DNA of 34,282 nucleotides from a candidate division SR1 bacterium (GCA_025997135.1 BNUE01000005.1:1-34282); one strand, 5' to 3'; positions 22,501 to 30,732 are shown, counted from the stretch's first letter. The notes: a model not told the origin generated them from the sequence alone. A program made the numbers and translations.

Positions 22501-23769
22501 TACATTCGTCTGTCCTAGTTCATCCTCAAGAGTAAGCTTTACCACATAGTTGCCAGGCTTTATAAACTGTTTTTTTATACTTTTACCCTGAATTGTGTCA
22601 ATTTTATCTCATAAACTATCGAAAATTTCCCATGTGAAAAGTTTTAAGCGAGAAGTAAGAGAATATGAAGCACTAGAATCAAAGCTGAATAAAGTCGAAG
22701 TGGAGCCAACAGCTGGAGTTTGTTTGATGACAGCGACTGGATCTGATACAATTATGATAAATGTTTCACTCACAGAGTTATTTTCGTTGTCTATCGTCGT
22801 TAATTTTACTTTGTACTCGCCATTACCATTAAATGGTACATTTATGTAAGTAGGTGAACCTTCGCCGTTTTTGGTAAATTTGAAGCCATCGCTACCTGTA
22901 ATATCCCATTTATAACTTTGTATCTTTCTACCACCTGTTGGCATTGTCGGTGAACCATCTAGTAAAACTCATTTTTTCGCTTCCAAAGTACCTATTTTGG
23001 TCGCTTGATTCAGATCAAGTTTTTTCTGGTTTGCATAAACTACGATATTCGCAGCCTTAGGAGAGACATTTACGCTCAAATCCTTTTCTCAATCCAGAAT
23101 TCATTGACCGACATTTGAGCTTCTAACTGTCAGATGTATCTGATAATTTCCTGAATCTCTAAAAGTATAATTTACGACATCTCACTGTCCAATTATCCTA
23201 TCAATACCCTGTGCATCTCTATAATATCGATAATAATTTCTACTCGGAATTGTCTCAATAGATGGGTCAATACTACTCCTTGCATCAAATGTTACTGTCA
23301 AAGGTGCTGCCCCATTTGCTGGAGAACGCGTTGCATTTGCTTGTACTGTATATTTAGCATTTAACTGCTTTATCAGATTGTTTAAAGGATTATAACAATT
23401 GGTCATAAAAGACTGAAATCTGAGTTTATCATATCAAGCTCCTAAATCACTAGATAAATTCAAACACTGTTGATAAGTGACTTTAAAATTATAGTCTTGA
23501 GGAAAAGCAGGAAATATCTTTTTAAAACTGGCATTTAGCTCTTGAAATAATTTTGTTTCTAATTTTGCAGTGTCTCAGATTTTCTGAGCTGCATCTATAA
23601 AAACGAAATTCTCCTGTACTTTCGCCCAATCTGACTGGATAGCATAATTTGGATAATAATCCGTTGGTATTGATTGAGCAGTAGAAACTCAGCCTCATAA
23701 GCCTAAAATAAGCAGAGAAGAAGAAAAAAAGAAAGAGAAAGCTGATTTATAAGAAATTATTTTTTTCAT
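19507..23769 (-). CDS. Giant PKD-repeat surface protein with C-terminal membrane anchor
   Basis: 1420 aa. Signal peptide about 1-30 (FFFSSSLLILGLGGVSTAQS). An N-terminal helical domain is followed by a series of PKD/Ig-like beta domains from about residue 125 to 1000, recognised by recurring patterns such as GAAPLTVTFDARSSIDP, GEYKVKLTTIDNENNSVSE, GNYVVKLTLEDELG, YQWNFGDGDTRS and GIYDVSVKVFDVQG. An Asp-rich stretch, DTDISVDSDHDGKSDNDV, looks like a calcium-binding (thrombospondin-3-like) loop. A helical domain follows, then one TM helix (about 1386-1410, IPIWLKIILGIVFGGIVIM) and a short acidic tail. Such proteins display adhesive stalks on the cell surface. First gene of the operon, with its own promoter at 23802-23830. 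Confidence 0.88.
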
Positions 23770-23801
23770 AATTTATATTTCAGTAAATAAAATCTACTAA
23801 A

Positions 23802-23830
23802 AGTATACTTATTTTATTTAAAAAAGTCAA
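23802..23830 (-). promoter_or_regulatory. Promoter of the PKD-ART operon
   Basis: On the minus strand TTGACT (23830-23825), a 17-bp spacer and TATACT (23807-23802), about 33 bp before the ATG at 23769. The -35 box lies in the T-tract of the terminator of the preceding gene. Confidence 0.65.
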
Positions 23831-23864
23831 AAAAAAGCCTCTAAATATTCAAGATATTCAGAGG
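23828..23864 (-). terminator. Rho-independent terminator after the 100-aa gene
   Basis: On the minus strand CCTCTGAATAT and ATATTTAGAGG form an 11-bp stem (one G-U pair) around a 5-nt loop (23838-23864), followed by GC and a run of eight T. It lies 13 bp after the stop at 23877. Confidence 0.8.
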
Positions 23865-23876
23865 AAAATAATTAAA

Positions 23877-24179
23877 TTAGATAGAATTTTTTGAAAACTG
23901 ATCTCTTAGACCAGGAAATAATTCGGAAAGGATCCCAGATAAACTAGGAGATGGTCTTTCAGATAGCTGAGTTTCCCCTGCCATGCAGCGAAATAGCTCC
24001 TTACCTGAAGCATCTATATCAACTAATTTGATATAGATATTTCTTTCTAAATATTCTGCTTTTAATCTAAGATGTTTACGATTTTGCAGAATATAGAGAT
24101 TGGCGTTTTGTAGGTTCTCAGTAGCCTGCTCAGCTGACAGGTCTGGAACATTAATTAATGGGCGACAAGTTTTACACAT
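23877..24179 (-). CDS. 100-aa hypothetical protein
   Basis: Not recognised. It begins MCKTCRPLINVPDLSAEQ with a CxxC pair at residues 2 and 5, continues as a helical charged domain with KLVDIDASGKELFRCMAG in the middle (a third Cys), and ends in a Ser/Pro-rich tail. It is a single-gene unit: near-consensus promoter 33 bp upstream, strong terminator downstream, so probably well expressed. It contains no in-frame TGA, so it also reads intact in the standard code. Confidence 0.75.
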   Translation of the reverse strand: MCKTCRPLINVPDLSAEQATENLQNANLYILQNRKHLRLKAEYLERNIYIKLVDIDASGKELFRCMAGETQLSERPSPSLSGILSELFPGLRDQFSKNSI

Positions 24180-24218
24180 AATATTCTTCTTTTGTATAAT
24201 TTTTTATAATAACTCTTG

Positions 24219-24246
24219 ATTATACTCAAAAATATGCAAAAGTCAA
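24219..24246 (-). promoter_or_regulatory. Near-consensus promoter with flanking inverted repeat
   Basis: On the minus strand TTGACT (24246-24241), a 16-bp spacer and TATAAT (24224-24219). The element is enclosed by CTCTTGA at 24214 and TCAAGAG at 24244, a perfect 7-bp inverted repeat that could be an operator. Nearly the same element stands at 29929-29956. Confidence 0.75.
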
Positions 24247-24277
24247 GAGATTTTTTTTGGCTGAAATATGCAGATTT

Positions 24278-25810
24278 TTATGAAAAGGTAATATTTGACC
24301 TAATCCCACTCGTTTCCTCATCAACATTCCTCCTTTCCTCTCTTGGTTGTTCAGGACGGGTTCAAGACCCGTCCCTACGATATTGCGATCTTGGTTCATT
24401 CTGAACTGATGGGTCTTTCATACTCAAACTCACCTTTTCCCTCTCTAAATCAATCTCTAAAACTCTGACTTTTACCTTTTGTCCTACACTTACGACATCA
24501 ATGGGATTACTGACGTAGTAGTTTGCCATTTGAGATTTGTGTACCAGTCCATCATTGTGCAATCCAATATCTACGAATGCCCCAAAATCTACCACATTTC
24601 TCACGATTCCTTCCAGTTCCATTCAGATTTTTAGATCTTTGGTATCCATCACATCAGATTTGAAACTTGGTGCTTCAATATTTTCTCTGGGGTCCAGTCC
24701 TGGTCTTTGTAATTCTTTCACCACATCTTCCATGGTTTCAAATCCAATGCCGTATTTTTCAGACCATTGTTGAAGCAATTTGTCCGTGGCTTCAATATGT
24801 TCTATAGGAAGTTTCAGATTTTTTTTCTTTATTCCCAATTCTCCTTCAATAAACGCATACACCTGCTTGTGAATCTCTGGGTGAATCCCCGTCATATCCA
24901 ATGGCTCTTTTCCTCCTTTAATCCTCAAGAATCCAATCGCCTGTTCGTATGCTTTAGGTCCCAGTCCTTTCACTTTCTTAATCTGGGCTTTAGTTTCAAA
25001 CGGTCCGTTTTCATCTCTATATTCTACGATAGACTTTGCGACTTTTTCGCTGAGTCATGCGATATACTGTAGCAAGGTGTAAGAAGCGGTGTTCACATCT
25101 ACTCCCACAGCATTTACGGTATCTTCCACCTTTTCATCCAGTTTTTCCTGCAATAATTTTTGGTCGACATCGTGCTGATATTGCCCCACTCCGATTGCTT
25201 TCGGGTCAATTTTCGTGAGTTCAGCAAGCGGGTCTTGTACCCTATGAGCAATGCTGATAGCTCCGCGAACCGTCACATCCAAAGTAGGATACTCGTCCTG
25301 AGCGAGTTTGGACGCCGAATACACCGATGCACCTGCTTCACTGGTGATGAGATATTTCACATTCAGCTTATTATCTTTTATCACTTTGGCGATAAACTGC
25401 TCACTTTCACGGCTGGCTGTCCCATTTCCACAGGAAATCAGTTGCACATTGTACTTTTTTATCAGCTCAACCAGCGTTTTCCCTGCTCCTATCAGGTCTT
25501 TCTGAGGTTCGGTAGGATACACCACGGTATTATGCAAAAATTTCCCCGTTGCATCCACAATCGCGACTTTACATCCCGTCCTAAATCCCGGGTCAAATCC
25601 CAGCACAACCATTCCCGTAATCGGTGGCGTGAGGAGCAAGTTTTTCATATTTTCGCCGAAGACTTTGATGGCTGCTTCGTCAGCTCGGCGTTTTTTATCA
25701 CTTCTGATTTCCCTTTCCAAGCTCGGGAGGAGAAGGCGTTTTAGTCAGTCTTCTATGGCTTGTTCGAGATAGACGACTGAAGTTCAGTATTCTTTTGTAG
25801 TTGTTGTCAT
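24278..25810 (-). CDS. tex: Tex, C-terminal half (YqgF-like, HhH, S1 domains)
   Basis: 510 aa. It starts in the linker before the core: [20 protein letters not shown], then [20 protein letters not shown]. The YqgF/RNase H-like domain follows ([34 protein letters not shown]), then helix-hairpin-helix motifs ([39 protein letters not shown]) and the S1 RNA-binding domain ([40 protein letters not shown]). Tex acts in transcription and RNA handling. The N-terminal half is a separate gene at 27841-28644. The two genes between them lie inside what is one gene in other bacteria. Only about five glycines are TGA, and GC is higher than in neighbours. The reading frame runs on through a GC-rich palindrome to a charged tail. 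Confidence 0.88.
24354..24374. repeat. GC-rich palindrome in the 3' end of tex
   Basis: GGACGGG, a 7-base loop, CCCGTCC: a perfect 7-bp stem in otherwise AT-rich DNA, within the disordered C-terminal tail of the Tex half. It resembles REP/MITE-like intergenic palindromes. Confidence 0.6.
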
Positions 25811-25830
25811 TTAGTTAAGTGAAGGGGTAA

Positions 25831-25857
25831 AATCACGTAGTTTTGTGCGGAATCACG
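25831..25857. repeat. Short direct repeat between tex C half and ATPase gene
   Basis: AATCACG occurs at 25831-25837 and 25851-25857, exactly 20 bp apart (two helical turns), in the 60-bp gap. It may be an operator for the downstream tex half or an insertion scar. Confidence 0.3.
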
Positions 25858-25870
25858 CTAACTGATGTAT

Positions 25871-27073
25871 TTAACCAGATAAAAGCCAATCAATAATATT
25901 TATCTGATTTATTCAGTTATAATTTTCTTCTCATTCATCCATAGTTAAAACAAATTTGAGATTGTGGTCTTTGATGATATTCAGTGATTTTAATTCTCTT
26001 TCACGAGTTTCTGCACCTAACATAGTTTCTGTTATTTGATAATATTCTGTTTTTCCCTCGTGGGTTTTGACCACAAAGTCTACCTCTCTTTCCTCATTTT
26101 TTCAAATCCAAACGGATTGATTTCTACGAAGCAATTCCAAATAAACTATATTTTCCAAAATATGTCCTCTATCGATTTTTGAGTCTTTACCCAACAAATT
26201 TCTCATCAATCCCATATCAACAACATAATATTTATTCAATGTTTGCAATAATTTTTTACCCTTAATATCAAAACGGTTTGCTTGATACAACACAAAAGAG
26301 TCAGTCAATGCTGATAAATAACTCTCAACGGTCAAACGGTTTATTTTATTCCCATTTTGGCTCAGAGTATTTGCAATTTTATTTGGCGAAACAAGGTTTC
26401 AGATAGTATCAAACGCAAAACGAACTAAATTGTTAAAGTCAAATTCCAATCTGATTTCTTTTCTTTTTTTGATGTCTTTTTCCAAAACCGTTTTATAAAT
26501 ATTTTCCAAATAACTTGAAATTTCTGTTTTAGCGTTATGATGCAAAAAATTTGATACTTCTGGAAATCCACCATAATTCAAATACTCATTAAACATTTCG
26601 GCTTTGGAAGTATTTTGATAATTTTGAGTAAATTCATAGAAAGAAAATGGCATCATTTTTATTTCCACATATCTTCCTGACATAAAAGTCGCTAAATCTG
26701 ACGAGAGCATATAGGCATTTGAACCTGTGATATAGATATCTAAAAATTCTTTCACAAAAAGGCTATCAACCAATTTTTCAAATTGTGGCACATTTTGTAT
26801 TTCATCTAAAAAAACATAATTTTTCTTTTTGGGGTCAGCCAACCTCAAAATGTAATCATTCAAAACATGTCTTTCTAGCAATGCTTCATTTTCCATTTCC
26901 TCCAAATTGAGTGAAATAATCTGTTTTTTATTCACTCCTGCGTCCATCAATTCTTGTTGAAATTGTTTGAACAACGTGGATTTTCAGCAACGACGAATCC
27001 CGGTGATGATTTTTATCACATTTTTATCACGAAGATTATGCAGTTTAGCCAGATATTGTGTTCTTTTTATCAT
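25871..27073 (-). CDS. AAA_14 / DUF4143 family ATPase
   Basis: 400 aa. Starts MIKRTQYLAKLHNLRDKNV; Walker A ITGIRRCGKSTLF (K31, S32, with G30 as TGA); Walker B-like NYVFLDEIQNVPQFEKLV; then YITGSNAYMLSSDLATFMSG and the family motifs GRYVEIKMMPFSFYEF and YLNYGGFPEV. The DUF4143 region carries KYYVVDMGLMRNLLG and a PD-(D/E)XK-like stretch near the end (ENIVYLELLRR, then EREVDFVVK). Family members are widespread, mobile, and of poorly known function, sometimes discussed as toxin-antitoxin-like. It lies between the two tex halves. Promoter at 27149-27176. Confidence 0.88.
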
Positions 27074-27148
27074 ATCTACATGGTATGAATAAATATTTTT
27101 TGTTAGTAGTGCTAGTATCAAAAGTTGAAAAATTCTATGAGTTTTGAT

Positions 27149-27176
27149 AGTATAATCATAGGCTTAGAAAAATCAA
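27149..27176 (-). promoter_or_regulatory. Promoter of the AAA_14 gene
   Basis: On the minus strand TTGATT (27176-27171), a 16-bp spacer, TATACT (27154-27149), preceded by CTC as in the other minus-strand promoters. The remainder of 27074-27298 holds no gene; it contains AAAAGGCTGAAT near 27267, a variant of the dispersed 10-mer. Confidence 0.55.
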
Positions 27177-27298
27177 GAGTTTTGATTTATAATTCAATGA
27201 TTTGTGTTTTCAGGGTGAAATAAGGGGAAAGGGTGGTTTTTGGCATTTCACTGAAAGAATAGAATTAAAAGGCTGAATTAGTTGCTCTTTTTAGATTT

Positions 27299-27781
27299 TT
27301 ACAGTTTGTTCTTTTCTCTAATTTTTTCACTAATCCTATGTAAAACATATTCTTGTTTATTTGGTTTATCGGTATAAAAAGTCATTAAATCAATTTTCGC
27401 TTCTCAACAAATTTCAGACACTTTGTTGTCTCTTTTTCGACGAGAATATTCTTTATGGCTTGCATCATTCAACTCTACCAATAATAATAAATTATAATCA
27501 GCATCAAATAATCAAAAATCAACAATACGATAAAGCTCATTTTGCCGACGAGAATTACTATTTTTATTTACAATAGAAGCTAAACAAACTTGTGGAACAA
27601 TAGTAATCCCATAATCTTCAAGAGGTTTCATTGTGTCTAAAAAGCTTTTTTCAGTATCTGTAAGAAGTTTTTTTTGAGTATAAATTGTGTCATTTATTTC
27701 TTCTGAATTATTATCCTGAGCTTTTTTAGCAATAAAAAACAATACCAATATAACAATTATGCCAATCCATATCCAAATCAT
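27299..27781 (-). CDS. Membrane-anchored DUF2726 protein
   Basis: 160 aa. An N-terminal TM helix (residues 1-19, IWIWIGIIVILVLFFIA) is followed by DUF2726: LLTDTEKSFLDTM, GITIVPQVCLASIV, RIVDFGLFDADYNLLLLVEL (acidic residues on successive strands, a PD-(D/E)XK-like layout), NDASHKEYSRRKRDNKVSEI and MTFYTDKPNKQEYV. DUF2726 domains are related to restriction-endonuclease-fold nucleases, but activity here is unproven. UGA=Gly in VDFGLFD and ICGEA. It is the second gene inside the tex interruption, 59 bp from the stop of the tex N half. Confidence 0.85.
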
Positions 27782-27840
27782 TATTTATCAATAACAAAGA
27801 ATAAAATATTTTCATATCAAACCCAAACATATTCATCTTT

Positions 27841-28644
27841 CTATTTTCCTTCCCTTGGCTTCTCACCTGGGATAAAATACTTCCAAGCTAACTCCACAAT
27901 TCTCCCTCGAGCCATACCAATATTCACGGCAATCTGCTTTTCTTTCTCTGCTCTAAACATCGCAAGATAAGCGTAAGAAGGGATTTGGTCAAGCGTCTTC
28001 TTGTAATCCCCATAAATTTTATACACGCCATTCTCTTCAAAAGTCTTCGTAGGTTTCGTCTCCAATACAGCGTGATGCTCTTCGTGGGTTTTAATTCCCT
28101 CTCTCAAATTCGCGTGGTCGGAAACATCTTCAGCAATAATATCCTGAGCTCCACCGATAGCTTCAGCCAGCGTTTTCACGCTAGTTTTCTCATCTCCCGT
28201 ATCCTTGATAAATTTCTCAGCCTCGGCTTCAAAGTCCTCTTTGCTAAGTTCAGCTTTCCTCAAAATCTCAGCGAGAGGTTCTAAACCTTTGGCTTTCGCG
28301 ATAGTCGCCCTAGTATTTTTCTTTTCCTTGAACGGTCTATACAGGTCTTCCACCCTCGCAAGCGTTTCTGCCTCCATAATCTGCTTTCTCAGCTCTTCGG
28401 TCAGCAGTCCCTTCTCATCGATGAGACGAATGACATCTTCCTTTCTAGCTTCCAAGTTCTTCGTGTAGGTGTAGACATCGTGAAAATCCCTGAGCTGTTC
28501 GTCAGTCGCACCTTGGGTAAGTTCCTTACGATAACGAGCGATGAACGGGATAGTATTTCCCTCGTCCAAGAGGGTGATGATGTTGGTGATGACTTTGAGG
28601 TCGAGTCAGGTTTTGGTCGCGACAAGTTGTTTGAGGTTTTGCAT
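27841..28644 (-). CDS. tex: Tex, N-terminal half
   Basis: 267 aa. MQNLKQLVATKTGLDLKVIT and LLDEGNTIPFIARYRKELTQ are the conserved Tex N terminus, followed by the helical domain (ARVEDLYRPFKEKKNTRATI, AKAKGLEPLAEIL) and IPSYAYLAMFRAEKEKQIAV. It ends at TAG after YFIPGEKPREGK, in the variable linker before the YqgF domain. Together with 24278-25810 it covers the whole protein with no obvious loss. One in-frame TGA (KTGLD). The 181-bp gap to TraX holds the TraX promoter. Confidence 0.88.
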
Positions 28645-28753
28645 TTATATTAGAAAAAGAAAAATAAAGCTGATTGATATCACGAGATTTCGTTGTCTTA
28701 TCATAGGAAAGTGATGGTGCTTTTCAAGTTGGATTAAAAATAGTCATTTATGG

Positions 28754-28781
28754 TTGCAAACTAAACATAAATCTTTATTCT
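28754..28781 (+). promoter_or_regulatory. Likely promoter of the TraX gene
   Basis: TTGCAA (28754-28759), a 16-bp spacer, TATTCT (28776-28781). Same -35 and spacing as the promoters at 30010, 31014 and 31426. A leader with TCAGCC and a long T-rich stretch follows to the ATG at 28826. Confidence 0.5.
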
Positions 28782-28825
28782 CACTCAAAAATAATCAGCC
28801 TTTTTTATCTTTTTTTCTCTTCCTC

Positions 28826-29650
28826 ATGAAAAACCTATTAGCCCACGGACGAAGCCGGATGAATGGCACAAGATTTAAGCTCATCGGAATTATTTTGATG
28901 GTTTGCGACCACATTCATCAGATGTTTATCAATTTCACTATGCCTGCACGATTCAATATAACTTGGCTCAGTATGCTGTGAAGACCTGTTCTCCCGATGT
29001 TTCTCTTTGCACTCTCGGAAGGAATGCAGCATACTCGCAATAGAAAAAAGTATCTTTTGCTCTTGTTTGGAGCGAGTATTGTTATGTTTATCGCTATGTA
29101 CCTTTTGCAGGAATGAGTTCACGTCGAAGGTGTTGAACTGATGAATAATGTCTTTAGGACCTTGTTTATCACGGGGTTATATATGGTGTTTTACGATATG
29201 CTGAGAAAGGGTATTCAAGCAAAATCAGTAAAAAAAATTCTGAGTACAATTGGGCTAATACTCATTCCAATAATAGTAAGTATCGCTATTCTCATGGTTA
29301 TTATGAAATTTTCAGATATTCTCCCACAATGGGCTTTTATATGATTTATGATAGTACCTAACCTTTTTATGGTAGAAGGTGGTTTGACTGCAGTAATATT
29401 AGGTATTTTATTCTATATATTCAGAAAATGGCGTCGGGCTCAAGTGGCAGCATTGGCAGCATTCAGCCTTCTTTCTTTCCTTACTCACAACCCAGAAAGT
29501 GGTGCTAATATCCAACGAATAATGATTTTCGCAGCTATTCCGATGTTGCTCTACAATGGTCAGAAAGGAAAGGGACGAAAGTATTTCTTCTATGTTTTCT
29601 ATCCGTTGCATATTGCCATCTTGTATGTGATGGCGTATTTTCTTAGCTAG
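28826..29650 (+). CDS. TraX family membrane protein
   Basis: 274 aa, about 8 TM helices. TraX/PF05857 features: RFKLIGIILMVCDHIHQMFI near the N terminus (Asp-His after the first helix), LGRPVLPMFLFALSEGMQHT with RNRKKYLLLL, GGLTAVILGILFYIFR, and at the C terminus IPMLLYNGQKGKGRKYFFYV with FYPLHIAILYVMAYFL. In F-type conjugation TraX acetylates pilin; elsewhere it is an acyltransferase-like membrane protein. A VirB2-like pilin lies 15 kb away. An in-frame ATG at 28859 gives a shorter form beginning MNGTRFKL. Confidence 0.88.
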
Positions 29651-29689
29651 ATTCTCTTTTATTGGCTGGAATATGTGGTTTTCAAGTGC

Positions 29690-29716
29690 AAAAAAAAACA
29701 GAGGATCACTCCCCTG
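29690..29716 (-). terminator. Terminator after the 40-aa gene
   Basis: On the minus strand CAGGGGA-GTGA-TCCTCTG (7-bp stem, one G-U, 4-nt loop) followed by nine T (29698-29690). Confidence 0.75.
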
Positions 29717-29732
29717 CCTTGATTAAGAAAGA

Positions 29733-29855
29733 CTACGCTTCTTCTGTTGTCTCAACTTCAGGAGTCTCAATAGTTTCCTCTTGATTCTCAGTAGTAGTCT
29801 CCTCTGTAGTTTCTACAGCTGTCTCAGTTGTCTCGATGTTAGTTTCTTCTGGCAT
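29733..29855 (-). CDS. 40-aa Thr/Glu-rich acidic peptide
   Basis: Starts MPEETNIETTETAVETTEET and ends TPEVETTEEA: almost only Glu, Thr, Val, Pro, Ile and Asn, no basic residue, so strongly acidic and probably disordered. Unrecognised. It is a complete small transcription unit, with a near-consensus promoter (29929-29956) and a stem-loop terminator (29690-29716). No Shine-Dalgarno is seen before the ATG. A real gene is likely because of these two signals, though the region could also be a small RNA. Confidence 0.65.
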   Translation of the reverse strand: MPEETNIETTETAVETTEETTTENQEETIETPEVETTEEA

Positions 29856-29928
29856 CGTGTATTGGGTTAAGATATAAAAGTATATTGACTGTATTGATTA
29901 TTTATTTAATTGCAAGTGTTAATCCTTG

Positions 29929-29956
29929 ATTATACTCAAAAAAATTAAAAAGTCAA
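29929..29956 (-). promoter_or_regulatory. Near-consensus promoter of the 40-aa gene
   Basis: On the minus strand TTGACT (29956-29951), a 16-bp spacer, TATAAT (29934-29929), flanked by CTTGA and TCAAGAG. The flanks and the -10 region match the promoter at 24219-24246 almost base for base. The leader between it and the ATG is about 65 bp. Confidence 0.75.
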
Positions 29957-29980
29957 GAGCAAATTTTGTAATTTTCTCAT

Positions 29981-30051
29981 TTATGTTCTGTCAAAAGCCC
30001 AATCAAAATTTGCAAATCTCAGAGAAAAGAGTATACTTAACTGATTTTATC
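29981..30051 (+). repeat. 71-bp direct repeat, copy 1 (copy 2 at 31397-31467)
   Basis: From TTATGTTCTGTCAAAAGCCC to CTTAACTGATTTTATC the sequence recurs at 31397-31467 with only a few differences. Each copy contains a complete promoter. A shorter third copy (the promoter core only) is at 31012-31041. Confidence 0.85.
30010..30037 (+). promoter_or_regulatory. Promoter of the 220-aa gene
   Basis: TTGCAA (30010-30015), a 16-bp spacer, TATACT (30032-30037). The spacer is conserved in the sister promoters (AGAGAAAAGAG before the -10 box). Confidence 0.6.
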
Positions 30052-30069
30052 CCGACAAGAACAAATAAA

Positions 30070-30732
30070 ATGAAAAAAAAGCTGATCATTATTCCTCTAA
30101 TTGTCCTCGCTATTTGAGCTGTGGCTTTTTTTGTATGGGGGAAAGGGCATAATAAGACGCTAGAACAAATTGATTTTTCGCAAGATTTCTCTATTTATCT
30201 AGAACATGATAATCCTATGATTGTTGCATATGGTAAAACTTGAGATTACGAAGTTTTTACTCTCGACTTGACCCCTGAAGATGATGTACGTTGTGATCTG
30301 ATTTGGCAATTAGATTGTGTAAATATCATTACAAATAATGGATATATTGTTTTTCAAAATACTGGTGAAATGGGATATTTTCGTGGTTTTGCAGGTAATG
30401 GGGCTGTGTTCTCCATTAACGATGGTGGTTGATGGGAATGTTGAACGGTTTCCTACGATTATCTGAATTATTATAATTTTTGAACAACTGATTTACTATA
30501 TGCAGTTTATGAACAATATATAAAAAGTGATACATTAAATGAAGAAGAATTTGAATTTTGTAAATCTAATGAAGAATCTTCATGGAATGATGTAAATTAT
30601 CCTTGGGACACTATATCTTTTAAAATTTTGGATTGAACTGGTTGATGGCTATCTGAAACTAGATTACAAAAGATTGATACTCAAGACAATTATCTTAAAA
30701 GCTTATTATCTCCGTATTTCTCTAAAATATAA
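30070..30732 (+). CDS. 220-aa membrane-anchored or exported protein, unknown
   Basis: Not recognised. N-terminal hydrophobic helix (residues 4-23, KLIIIPLIVLAIGAVAFFVW) as a signal anchor, then an acidic, aromatic-rich extracytoplasmic domain with paired cysteines (VRCDLIWQLDC, WECGTVSYDY, FEFCKSN). Six or so glycines are TGA. It has its own promoter in a 71-bp repeat. The 3' end overlaps a small convergent gene by 27 bp. Confidence 0.75.

Larger units (their letters stand above)
344..30085. repeat. Dispersed 10-mer AAAAAGCTGA, 11 exact copies
   Basis: Forward copies at 344, 7219, 7601 and 30076; reverse-complement copies (TCAGCTTTTT) at 4225, 10896, 12629, 13030, 15397, 16785 and 19429. The 8-mer core AAAGCTGA occurs about 24 times in all by eye, for example also at 298, 5150, 14586, 19273 and 22681. 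Copies sit in both strands and in different codon frames (Lys-Leu, Lys-Ala-Glu, Lys-Ser-Gly), so it is a DNA-level signal and not a protein motif. Confidence 0.7.

Noticed and set aside
25160..25744. Long plus-strand ORF (194 aa)
   Set aside because: Antisense shadow of the well-conserved tex C half; no family match and Cys/His/Phe-rich composition typical of reversed coding DNA.
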